Source: Patagioenas fasciata
Lineage: Eukaryota; Chordata; Aves; Columbiformes; Columbidae
Direction: 5' to 3'
NCBI RefSeq assembly: GCF_037038585.1
Contig: NC_092521.1
Span: 47,842,398 to 47,906,397 of the forward strand
DNA length: 64,000 nt
Part shown: positions 22,027 to 32,559 of the stretch, piece after piece
How positions within the stretch are numbered: position 1 is the stretch's first letter
Layout: every line of letters begins with the position of its first letter
Position numbers and translations under genes: made by a program
The notes under the pieces: model-generated
Told to the model about the DNA's origin: nothing
The model's input: only the letters and a program-made list of their open reading frames with translations
Databases searched by the model: none

Positions 22027-24633
22027 AAGCATGAATAAATTAGCTCAGGTTATCCAGCCAGTGAATAACATAAACCTCAGTATTTTCACTAACAGTTGTT
22101 TCCTGAAAAACAGCGTTACCTCTTTCTGAAAATTCCTTATACACAAATGGCTTTGGTTGTGTTCCTGGACTGTTCCTGATTCAAACCAAGCCACAGAGAT
22201 CCAGTACTACTTACAAAGATATCCTCCTTGCAGTGTGTATCCAGATAGGGGACAGAGAAACTCTTAATCTATTCTTTGACTTAGGACTAGAGAGACAATA
22301 ATGACCAGAAAATACAAATATACAGCACAGATCCCCCTAGACAAGCACCCCGCTTGGTCTTTTGTCTTCAATGCATGACTAACTTTAATCTGTCATGATA
22401 AATAATGTATTGTAATTACCTAATGTTTAAAAGGCTTTGGACAGCAGGAGTCAGACCTAGAAGCAAAGCTAATGTAAGTCTGCAGCAGCAACTAGATATC
22501 AGTGATACAAAGCTGACTTTCATACTTTTTAGTGTGATCACCACCAGCAGGCAAATGAGTACCAACAATGTAACAAACCCAAAATTCTGTGATATAAAAC
22601 TGAACAACCAAAGAGCTGTTTATAAGGAAACAGTTGGACCTTGCCTTACTGTTTCCACTTCTGTGTTGACCATTTTTACCTACTGTATCATATGACCATT
22701 TTCTTAAATTTGTTTTTCTTCCTGTTGAAAAACCCTGGATTAATTAATTCTCAGTCTTTTTCATGCATGATTCTAAATATATTTTTATATGTGAGTTTGT
22801 GTTTGTCAGAAGATATTACTGTGAGGTAAATATGCATGACTGCTTAATTCCAGGGAAATAACCTATGCATCATCTGGCAAGGAATAAGGGCACATAGGTT
22901 TTTATGAACCCTGCAGCTACATTAATTTAGCAAAGTTTTCATAAATGTGTCACTACATTAACAAGGAAACTATTTCTTTGTCCACTGTCTTGCATTTGTT
23001 TTGCAATTGCATTCCTTCTGAGTCTACATAACGGAGAAGTCCATTTATACAAAGAATGAAAAGGTGCAATGAGTCGTCAAAATAGGGTAATATTATAAAG
23101 AAAAGGTTGTTCTGTAATAATTTGTTGCAAAGTTGCAAATAATTGAAAGCAATGTTCTGAACACTTTCCATAAATATGGCATTCTGGGTAAAAGAATTAT
23201 TGTTATTTTGGAAATTAATCTAATTTTTGTCTGCACGTTGTCATTCATGTGAATAGGACTTGTCAGCTTGATTTGTTACAATGCCTGAATTACTTGCTTA
23301 ATACCCAAAATATAAATAAAACATTTAATTGCTTTAACTGGGAATGTTAACCCATTCAGTACTGCTGTCTGAGTGAGAATCTCAGGAGCAAGTTTTATTA
23401 TTGCCTTTACACATTTCAAAGTATGATCTCAATAAGGTTATTGGAAAAATATGAAAAACAGACATTTAAAGTATGACTCACTAAAGAATTCTAGCATGTG
23501 GGGAACAATATTGAATTGAGATTGAGTTTCTTTCAGACCAGACTCATCCATACAAAGAGCACGTGATATTTGCAAGTCAGCTCCATTAGCTATGGGGAAC
23601 CGATCACAGCGGTCAGACTTACACAAATGAGAAGGTTATCAGATAATCCTAGTCAAGGAGTCTGGGAGTTTTACATTAAGTTCTGTGTTTTGTGCTTTCC
23701 CCGAAACTGAAATACAAAGAGAGAGAATTCAGATTAATAGTATTTCCAATTGGAATGTTGTCCAGATAGAAGCACTAAAGACTGACACAGAATAAGTACT
23801 TGATGTAGCTTTTGCCAGTAGCATCCGGTATGCTAGTCGTGCCCTCTGAAACAGAAAAACAGTAAGGATCTTCAGAGACTCTTCTGCCTTCACGCTCAAG
23901 CAATTCTGAGAGCAGATAAATAAAAGATGGGGTGGAGTAGCCATATTTTACACTGATATTCACAGTTGTTCAGCATCAGTAGAGCTACTTTATTAGTACA
24001 CTGGCAGCAGTTGCAGGAGAGCTAGTAATTGAGAAGCAAAAAGCTCAGGAGAGTTATCAGTTGAACTACAGCTTAAGAAAGCCTACAGGCTATCTAGATC
24101 TGTCAGTGAAAAATATTGCAGTGTAAGCACTCTAGTTTAACTTCTCTGAGAAGAATGCTGTGTACAGCCAGAATATTAGAATGTTGGTGGTATTTGAAAT
24201 TTTGCTTTATAATGTTATATTGAACTAAAGCTATGATCTTATTTGATTATTTTATCTTAAAAGAATTCTTATGTGTAATCCAGGTGTGCATTGGCAAACA
24301 AAAGAAGTTGGTACAGTTACCAAATTGCTTTTATAGAATAGCTAAAGACTGTCCAAATATTAAGCAGGTTTATTTTTACTCCATTTGGTTCTGCCTATAA
24401 TGCTGGAATAACTCAACATATTTGTTCAAACCACAGGAAATCAGTGTTAGTCATGACTCAAGTAGTCCCATTTACACTCTACTTGAGAGCACAAGGATTA
24501 TTTTTTTACAGTAATCTGTAGAAAAATTAAGCGACTCTGACTAAATTTGTTGCTCATTACATTTATGTTGCTGAATGGCATAAACTGCAGTTTTGAATCA
24601 TTTTTATGCAAGATTTCTCTGCTAAAGCCATGT
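22027..24633. other. AT-rich unassigned DNA
   Basis: Unique-looking sequence. Frames of 60-96 codons at 22405-22829, 22953-23171, 23438-23626 and 23729-23963 have no motif and no convincing exon signals. Confidence 0.5.
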
Positions 24634-24654
24634 GAAAACAAAACAAAACAAAAC

Positions 24655-24685
<31 letters not shown>

Positions 24686-24687
24686 CA
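24634..24687 (+). repeat. (CAAAA)n microsatellite
   Basis: About ten CAAAA units with one A expansion near 24655-24660. On the minus strand it gives a FCFVLFCF-type artefact peptide. Confidence 0.92.
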
Positions 24688-25690
24688 TTATAGATGACAA
24701 CTGTATACTAACTATGATTTTATGCTGGCTGGTAGTAACACTTCAGGAAACACTGAGCTTCAGAACACTTGTAGCTGTAGTGTTAATATATGGTAGTGTA
24801 ACTTTATCTTATCAAGATTTTTTTGTTGTTGTTGTTAGAGAAGATTTTGATGTTGTCTGTGTGCAGATGTGGCTTTCAGAAAGGACTCACATCCCTATAC
24901 TTTATTCATTTTACTTCTTTTCTGAATTGCTTCCAAAACCAGAAATCTTATTCTACAGGAGATGGACTGTTGGGAATATTCTGCGATCAGCTACACTGTA
25001 GTATTTTTAGGCTGGCAAATTGTACCACCAGTTAAGTTTTCATAAATCTAGCGGAAATTACTTTCCCAAGTTCACAGTGTTCTGCTTGAAGGTTGTAATT
25101 GTGTAAACAGCACATAAAAATCAAGGAAAATATGGAGTAGTTGTTCTGCAAAGCTCAGTCAACTTAATTCATTTTATAATTTTATAACATGCTTATGGCA
25201 TGGATCTTAATGGTGTTGAACTATTGGCTAACCAAATCAATGATATATTGTAATACCACATAAAAAAAGCCGCCTACTAAAACCTTTATTTGTATCTTTA
25301 GGAGCTAAAAATGCCTTGAATATCCCATGGAACACAGTTAATTTTATTTGCTTTTAGAAATAGTGTTTGTTGTGTTTGTGAGCCTAAGGGAAGGTTAATT
25401 AAAGTCAATACAGACATATTAAAACCAGAAAATATTAAGGCAACGTACTTCCTACTCCAAAAACTAGTGAGTAAAGTGGGGGTTGTCTTGCCAATGGTCC
25501 TATTCTCAATCTGAACTGACTGAAGGTACTTGTATGTGTATTATTATCATGCAGATGAAGTGGAGTGGCCTGGAATAAGACTCCAAGGACTGCGGAAACT
25601 GCAATTCCTGGTTGTCTCTTCCTAATCTTGTGGTTCTTGCACTTGGAGGGTGCAAATGCTTAGCATCCTCACTATTCTATTTCTTTTCTT
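24688..25690. other. Unassigned DNA
   Basis: No gene recognised. The last 30 bases (from about 25672) are a strong pyrimidine tract ending in CTTTCTGTAG at 25703, a good match to a 3' splice site. Confidence 0.45.
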
Positions 25691-26150
25691 TCCCTTTCTG
25701 TAGGTTGAAGCTGTAGGCCGGTAAGGGCTGGCTACCACTGCTCAGGGGGCAGCTCTTTGAGGGAAGATGAGATAGAGACAAGGGTGATCACAGCACAAGT
25801 AGGGGTAATGCTCCCTGAAAAAAAGGGCACTGTCCCTTGGCACCCCAGTAGGGCCAGCAGGGCAGGGCTCCTGACAAGGACAGGTCCCACCAACAGCCCA
25901 GTGATCAGCAGACAAGCAGGAGAGGGTGGCCAGGTCCTCAGTGAAGGAGGGGCAGGCAGAAGGCCAGCAGCAGCTTGGCACAGTATTGGCCCCCACCTGC
26001 ACTTGGAATAGCTCACCTGGGGCTGGGGGCTCAGGTCTGAGTTTCAGAAGGACTCCTGTGCAGGGAGACAAGGGATGGACACCTGAGGAGAGGTGGTCAG
26101 AAAAAATTAGGACCAAGGGTGCACTCAGAGGCCTGACTTTCTGTGACTAA
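25691..26150. other. GC-rich, CpG-poor block of unknown origin
   Basis: The composition jumps abruptly from AT-rich to GC-rich for about 450 bases and then falls back. CpG dinucleotides are almost absent, so it is not a classical CpG-island promoter. Long frames occur on both strands (124 codons minus at 25742-26116; 84 and 74 codons plus), as expected from few stop codons in GC-rich DNA, and none has a domain I recognise. It begins at a splice-acceptor-like site (AG at 25702-25703), and a good donor-like GTAAGG lies at 25721. It could be an old methylated retroelement or LTR relic, or a non-coding exon region. Confidence 0.4.
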
Positions 26151-26304
26151 GTTGGTTGTTATTTCAGAAAAAAACATCACTTCAGTAGGAAAATAATTTT
26201 GTTTCACTTTTCCTCATTGTTTGGCTGGTTCCTTTGGTGCTTCCTCCTGCAAGCACACAGGCTTATGAAGAAGAGGCGTCTGGGAGAAGTTCAAAGGGAG
26301 GAGA

Positions 26305-26383
26305 ATGGCTTCACGTAGATTGCTCCTTCACCTATTTGCTTTGCTGCTGAGCCCTGTGAACAAGGATTTCATCCCTGCTGTAG
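26305..26383 (+). CDS. Candidate signal-peptide exon, gene unknown
   Basis: The ATG sits in an optimal Kozak context (A at -3, G at +4). The frame reads MASRRLLLHLFALLLSPVNK and then DFIPAV. It has two arginines, a leucine-rich core of about ten residues and then polar sequence, as in a secretory signal peptide. At 26384 GTAG|GTGAAC could serve as a 5' splice site, leaving phase 1. Upstream, pyrimidine-rich sequence ending CCTCCTGCAAG (26253) or CACACAG (26260) could be an acceptor. Without splicing the frame stays open for 57 codons. I do not recognise the protein. The signals are individually weak, so this may be chance. Confidence 0.2.
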
Positions 26384-26389
26384 GTGAAC

Positions 26390-27421
26390 ATGTTGACTTT
26401 TGTTTCAGTGTGTCTTTATGCTTTCCCTTCATTATGGGATTACCTAAGACAAAACTTGCTCTTGTTAATACTAGTTGAAATATAGAAGAACTTCCCAAAG
26501 CCAGCAAAATACAAGATTGCTATCGGAGTAAATAAGGAGAATTTAGTTAAGCATGCTTTTCCAAACTGAAAATACTCAACAGTTTAGGTTTTTCATTAAC
26601 ATTTTTGATTTTTTTTTTTTTATTAAATGAACTCTAGTAGCAACTGAATCTGTCATCTGGAGAGATCTTGAGAGCTCTCATTCCACTAGAAGTTTTCTAG
26701 AGAGAAAGAAGCAGGTATGAACTTCAGGTTGTGCCGAATAATAAAGATTTTCCTTTTTCCCTCTGGTTATGAGTCAGTGCCCTGCTCTGCTTCATGAGGA
26801 GGTTTCTTTGCCTGAATTGTTCTCTGGCCACACTGGATAGACTCACAGAGAAAATATCAAAGTACCATGGTTTTCTAAGTCAGCTTAAATTGATAGTATA
26901 GACAGACAAAGAAAATGCAGAGTTGAAGTCTGAAACTCATTAACTCACTCATTGCTACTAAGCTAACAGTGTAAGAGTGGGATCATGCATACATGGCAGT
27001 AAGGATTTAACATATTTTTCCTGGTTATTAATGATGGATTGTTGCCATTATTAACCTGCTATGTTCATGTGTGAAAGTCATTTCACTTCCTTATGAGTCT
27101 CTCATTTTCTTGGCTTTACCTTACATCTGTCATATCTAGCAAAATTGCAAGCAGCATGCGAATCACCTCTCAGTCTTTGTCCACAAGCAGGCTTTACAAA
27201 GGTGTAACTACTTCAGTTAGGAATAAAATTTACACATATGATTCTTTTCTTACAGGGTTGGGATAGATCAATCTAAGCATTTTTATGCCCATTTAATGTT
27301 TTGACGCTATGCCGCTCATAGTGTTCATGTTGTTTAGTTTAAACAACACAACTGTTGCATGTATAATAAGGTTTGCTACGTTCTGCATGGTACTTAGTGC
27401 ACTGGGGACTTCCTCAAGGCA
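26390..27421. other. Unassigned DNA
   Basis: AT-rich, no element recognised. A near-perfect inverted repeat, TTAATGATGG against CCATTATTAA (about 27028-27055), lies here. A strong acceptor-like TTCTTTTCTTACAG ends at about 27256, but the frame compatible with the upstream candidate exon stops after three codons. Confidence 0.45.
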
Positions 27422-27434
27422 GTTGCCAGGCAAC
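27422..27434. promoter_or_regulatory. Perfect RFX X-box palindrome
   Basis: GTTGCC A GGCAAC is a perfect 6-1-6 inverted repeat and fits the symmetric X-box consensus bound by RFX transcription factor dimers (GTNRCC, 0-3 bases, RGYAAC). It is followed by an AT-rich run rich in TAAT and ATTA cores (27437-27455), typical of homeodomain sites. That pairing resembles a distal enhancer. No promoter is recognised nearby. Confidence 0.5.
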
Positions 27435-28322
27435 TAACAATAATTATTATTAGAAATAAAGGCAATTGCTAAGCACTTTGTACATTTATAATACTGCACA
27501 AAAGTAGAAACCCATATTCCCTAACCCAAATGGCAATTTATCTGTAGCCACAAAGGTTACTAGTCTTAACCATGCACATCTATAGTATCACTTCTACAGA
27601 GATATTTTAATGCATGGTCCTTCTACTATAGAATTGTAATGGAGGTTTACATGAAAAAAAAAAAAATTCCTCCCAGAAGTTTATGTGAGTTGACTATTCC
27701 ACTGGAGCCATTATGGTCTATCACGTATTTAAGGCCTTCTAAAATATGAATTATTGATAGACTCCAAGGAGCAATGTTTCTTTATCATTTATAAATATTT
27801 ATCTGCTGAGTTTCAGAATGGGTATTGTTGACTTCATATAGATGTTAATGGCTCCAAGTGGTCTATTATGCAATAGAATAAGACATTTTTTAAATCCCAT
27901 CTTGTATTTGGTGTCCTGGAAGCATAATTAAGTGCTATTAAAATCCAGAGAATGGGGTAACTTGCAGTTATACTTGCAATCTGTTTTTTTTAAATACACA
28001 AAAATAAAGTCTCAAATTCAGCAGCTTAACAATAATTTCAGGTATTTCCACTATCAACACATTCAGGGGTACTTCACTACCTTGCACACATCTCAGAACC
28101 TTCTTTTTCACTGTGACCTCACTGAACACACTCCATCTTTTTATATTTGATGTTATGTTGATGTATGTGACAGGAGGTATTTGTGACATCAAAGACCAAA
28201 TTGTGATGAAAAAATTAGTTAAAGTAGCATAAGAGAGCCTTGAAATTTGAGGGTCAATGTTGACCTGTGCAGTCCATATATTACACTGGGTCAGGAACCT
28301 CTCTGTTCAGACGATTTTTTTT
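27435..28322. other. Unassigned DNA, possible conserved non-coding element
   Basis: Sequence of balanced complexity with no repeat homology around 27350-27640. Two overlapping opposite-strand frames at 27932-28192 have no domain. Nothing else recognised. Confidence 0.4.
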
Positions 28323-28345
28323 GGGGGGGCGTGGGGGAGCGAGGG
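28323..28345 (+). other. G-quadruplex-forming candidate
   Basis: G7, CGT, G5, AGCGA, G3. With G7 split as GGG-G-GGG, this fits four G3 tracts with loops of 1, 3 and up to 7 bases. It directly follows an ATTTTTTTT run. Confidence 0.55.
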
Positions 28346-31300
28346 AATGATTCCTTATGTTCTCTCTCTATACTACAGGGTTAGACTATTTTTAAAAAAA
28401 TGCAACTTTTAGTTCATATGCTAGAAAACCATCTCCTTTCTAATTTGTCCCTACCCATGCTAACAAGCCTTTTTTCTCAGTGTGAAGTAATGTTAATAAA
28501 CTGAAACTTCTGAATAAACTTCTGAAAAGTAGACTTGATTATGCTTATTTCTTTTAACTCCACATGCTGTACATCACATTTCTTCCTACAAGAAGCAAAG
28601 CTCAGTATGAGGGTTTCAAACACTTTTTACTTTGTATGGTTATGACATAAATAAATATTAGGTACATTAGTTGCTAGAGCTCTGTTATTGAAAAAAAGGC
28701 CTGGCATGACATTTGTGTGGTGACAAATGGAAAAGAATCACTGATTTGTTTAGGAGATCAAACATTTCAAGGAGCTTTGATGCTGGGCACCATTTCCTTA
28801 ATTCCAAGACAACATGACATTTATAACAACAATAAAAGACGTCTCTTGGAATTAGAAATTGTATTTTTATTCTTTTTCATATTCAGGGAAAAACTGTAGA
28901 CCATTATGATAGAATCCAAGAAAGTCTATTAAATATCACACCTGTGATGCAGGATGTTTGAATTATAAAATAGTTGTGTTCAGATGGATTTTCCATAGTA
29001 TTTATAACAATTTATAAAACAGACGAATTCCTATTGAGGAAAAAATACAATGGAATAATTGGTGTCTCCAAGCTATAAAATTCAGGTTGAAACAGTTTGA
29101 GTAGTTTACATCTGAATGCATGTATTCCCCTTAGTTTTGTTAATAAGCAAAGTAGCTGGATAAATGCTACCATTTAGTGAGATAATTAATTTAAAATATA
29201 AGGACTGGATTCTTCCATCTCACTTAGAATAAGTAGCATGTAATTCCAGTGAAACTTTTATGATTTTCTTCTGACTTATTCCTTAGGCTAGTAGTATAAA
29301 ATATAAACAGGTTTGCCATAATTAACCCTTAATAATATCATCTTCTTTAAGGAAAACATTCAGATTAGAGACTATGCTTCCCACTTTGTGCTGTTATTTT
29401 TTATTTTGAGATTTTGAGTAATTGTGGATTCATGATCTAAACAAGACCAGATGTTTCATATTCCTTGTTATTCCAAAATCCAAAGTATGCATCACTGGCA
29501 ATATAAAACAAGAGACCCTATAGCTTTATTGGCATTTTAAAATCTGAATTGTGACAAACTGGGGAACTGAAATTTCTGAGCTTGTGTTTATGTAGTGTGT
29601 GAAGGAAACAAGCTTCTTCCTAGCCCCTGTTTTACTAAAAAGCTCAAAATACCTCTCCTTCTCAAGCAGTAAAAAAAAAAAATGTCCCAGAAGGCTCTTT
29701 TCAAGCAGTTAAGAGTGTGAGACAAATTAAATTCTTTCAGAATCTAATATGGAAAAGCTTATTGAAGAACACTGTTGGAAGTAAAGGCTGCTTTTCTGAG
29801 TTACCATCTTTTTGGAAAGGAACACAGCAATTTTCAGCTGATTTGCCTGTAAATCTAACTACTGGCCCAGTTTTCCCATTTCTGTGACTTTTGAGTTATG
29901 CAAGCTAGTTATACAGGGAAGATTATAGAAGAGGTCCAGAGGAAGAAACAGAAGAAAAGACTTTTGAGATTTGCTTGTTCACTTTTTTTAAGTAGGACTG
30001 CACAGGACACTGAATGTAGTAGAGAAGTGAAAATAAAAATAAGAAATAAACGAATAATAATTGTTACAAAATAATTGGCAACAAAAGAGTCAAGAAAAGC
30101 TTTATTGGGGTAAGTCAGAGAATCCAGATTTCATGTCCTTGGTTTTAATTTCACAGAAAATAATGACATGAATAAGTAGTGTAAAAATAAATAACTTGCT
30201 TGTGGCAGCAAATAGAAGACCTACTACTAATAGAAACATAATTGTAGAATGAAGGTGAAGTTAAATAAACTGCTACTTCTTGCATTCATTGTCAATAGTG
30301 TTTCAAATAAAATAAATTATTATAAAAAGAAACACAGTGTAATTGGAAATAAGTTTGACTATTTTTAGCTTCCAACAAGATATAGGGATAAAGGTATCTG
30401 CTTATCAAGGTTTTACTTTCTTCAAAGTAGGATCCTCATGGTCTGGGTTCCTAGCAGTATGTTTCAGTAATAATGGGCAGAGTTGTGAAATGTTCAAAGG
30501 GTGTAAATCAGCAGATCATTTTTAAGGTCAATCGTGGTGCAGAAAACTGGTATATTTTGTTGGTTTGCATTGTTTTCACAGTATAAATTGGCTGTATATA
30601 TTGGATGTTTAGAGGATCCGTTAAACCAAGCTTACAGCTGCATTGAAGTAATGTCTAACAGTCAAAAACTTACTGGGGAATAAGGTTTAATAATTTTTAG
30701 GCAGGTATTATATATAATCGTTATCACCTCTGACCAAATGAAATTAACCATGTAAAATGAGAAGGGGAAATTCTTTGTTCTACATTTTATCAACTTCCCA
30801 GCATTTCTGTTTTGGAAAGAAAGCAAGTAAGCAGCTAAATTTGTGTGCATAAAGTCCCTAATTTTGACATAGGTGTGTGCAGTTGAGATCTATTTTAAAA
30901 AGTTTTTGCCTGTTTGTCACTAATGGTTGATGCAATGATGACAGATGTTCAGTTAGTCAATTATCTATTGAACACCATGTAAATATAACAACAAAAGAAT
31001 CACAGTCCTTTAGTTCTGATCAACTCTTTTATAGGTAATCAAAGAAGTATCTTAGCTTTCATGATGAACCTGATTTCAGTGGTTCCAGGATAAAAAACAG
31101 CTTTTTCAACACATACGACCAGATATGCAGATTTTTTTTTTTAATGTAATGATTTTTTACTACTCCTACTTTAAAATTAGCAGTGTTTAATGTTGAAAGT
31201 TACTTAGTCAAAAGGTATTCCAGTGACTACCTACCTTCCTACTCTCTTTTCATGACTGGTACATGTTATATACATATTTCACAGGGAATGACATTCATTT

Positions 31301-31519
31301 CAAGTTGAAAGTTGGAGGAAGGTTTTGCCATTTATGGTCTAACTTTTTCATTTCTAAGAGAGTTCTTTCTCTCTCATTTGTTCTCCACACTGACAGGTAG
31401 AAAAAACTGGAATTCTCAGACTGACAGTTTCCATATTTATTTATTTCAGCTGAAATTTTGTAATGCCACTAGAGAACTTTCATCACTGTAATGTACTTTT
31501 CTGCAGTTTGACTGCACCA
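28346..31519. other. AT-rich unassigned DNA
   Basis: About 3.2 kb without a recognised gene or transposon. Poly(A) and poly(T) runs lie near 29671-29682 and 31131-31142. Short frames (28717-28899, 30343-30525, 30662-30850) are uninformative. Confidence 0.55.
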
Positions 31520-31943
31520 GTTTCCTTCAAGTCCCTTATGAGGAAAGGTTGAGTGAGCTGGGTCTCTTAAGCTTGGAGGAGACTGAGGGGTGGCCTCATT
31601 AATGTTCATAAATATGTAAAGGGTGAGTGTCACCAGGATGGAGCCAGGCTCTTCTCGGTGACAGCCAATGGTAGGACAAGGGGTAATGGGTTCAAACTGG
31701 AACACAAGAGGTTCCCCTTAAATTTGAGAAGAAACTTCTTCTCAGTGAGGGTGACAGAGCACTGGAACAGGCTGCCTAGGGAGGTTGTGGAGTCTCCTTC
31801 TCTGGAGACATTCAAAACCTGCCTGGATGCCTTCCTGTATAACCTCATCTGGGTGTTCCTGCTCTGGCAGGGGGATTGGACTAGATGATCTTTTGAGGTC
31901 CCTTCCAATCCCAAACATTCTGTGATTCTGTGATTCTGTGATA
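31520..31943 (+). mobile_element. CR1 LINE 3' end, best-preserved copy
   Basis: The copy is truncated to the last ~425 bases of CR1. It has the canonical CR1 phrases TGAGGAAAGGTTGAGTGAGC, GAGGGTGACAGAGCACTGG, AACAGGCTGCCTAGGGAGG, GGGGGATTGGACTAGATGATC and AGGTCCCTTCCAATCCC. It ends in three tandem octamers (ATTCTGTG ATTCTGTG ATTCTGTG) at about 31918-31941. Few differences from the consensus I remember make it the youngest-looking insertion here. Frames of 76-94 codons across it (31469-31914) are part of the element's 3' UTR, not genes. Confidence 0.95.
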
Positions 31944-32525
31944 TTATAGGGTCTCTTTATTTTTTAAAGCTTTTATCTGTTGGGTAGACCAAAAGTTTGG
32001 TTTTGCTCACTCAGATCAGACTGTGCAGAAGGACTATGCCAAGAAAAAATGGATCAAGGAACTCTTAAAAATCTGTAGACCTTAAGTAGACTGAGAACAG
32101 AGAAGATAAAAATAATATTAATACAGCTGTATTAACAAACAGACCCTTTTAAAAAAAGGAGTTAATTTTTTATCCCATTGTCCTTTTTCTTTTTTTTTTT
32201 GCTGGACAGAAGGTCTATGTTCTACATGTTTCCTAATGCTCTAGATTGTTTTGGACAGCCTAATTTTAGCTCGGGAAGTGAGGCAAATAATTCCTATTAT
32301 AAATCTTCTGTTAGCAACCTGCTAAGAACACCTGAGTGAAGCCAGGGCCAGGTGATGTGGGGCAATGTAGCGTCCACCAGTCTTACATCCCACCAGACAG
32401 ACAGAAATGCTGCTTGTCACCTCAGGCTTTTTGAAATACTGGCAGGACCAATATGCAACCCAGAGAAAATAGTAAGACAAGCTCAACATCAGTTTAGCTC
32501 TCTTTTGTTCCCAAGGCTGTGAAGG
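31944..32525. other. Unassigned DNA
   Basis: No gene or element recognised. Contains a T10 run near 32191. Confidence 0.5.
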
Positions 32526-32559
32526 TTTTTTTGTTTGTTTGTTTGTTTTTAAAAAAAAA
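32526..32559 (+). repeat. (TTTG)n followed by A9
   Basis: T7, four GTTT units and T5, directly followed by A9, which makes an AT-rich hairpin-capable tract. Confidence 0.8.

Noticed and set aside
25732..26116. 124-codon and 94-codon minus-strand frames in the GC-rich block
   Set aside because: Long frames on both strands are expected where GC content is high. No domain is seen, and the Pro/Ser/Cys composition mirrors the base composition.
27243..27300. Strong acceptor TTCTTTTCTTACAG as next exon of the 26.3-kb candidate
   Set aside because: In the required phase the frame meets a stop after three codons, and other phases are also short.
31469..31914. Three overlapping frames (76-94 codons) on both strands
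   Set aside because: They lie entirely in the CR1 3' UTR segment, which is non-coding.
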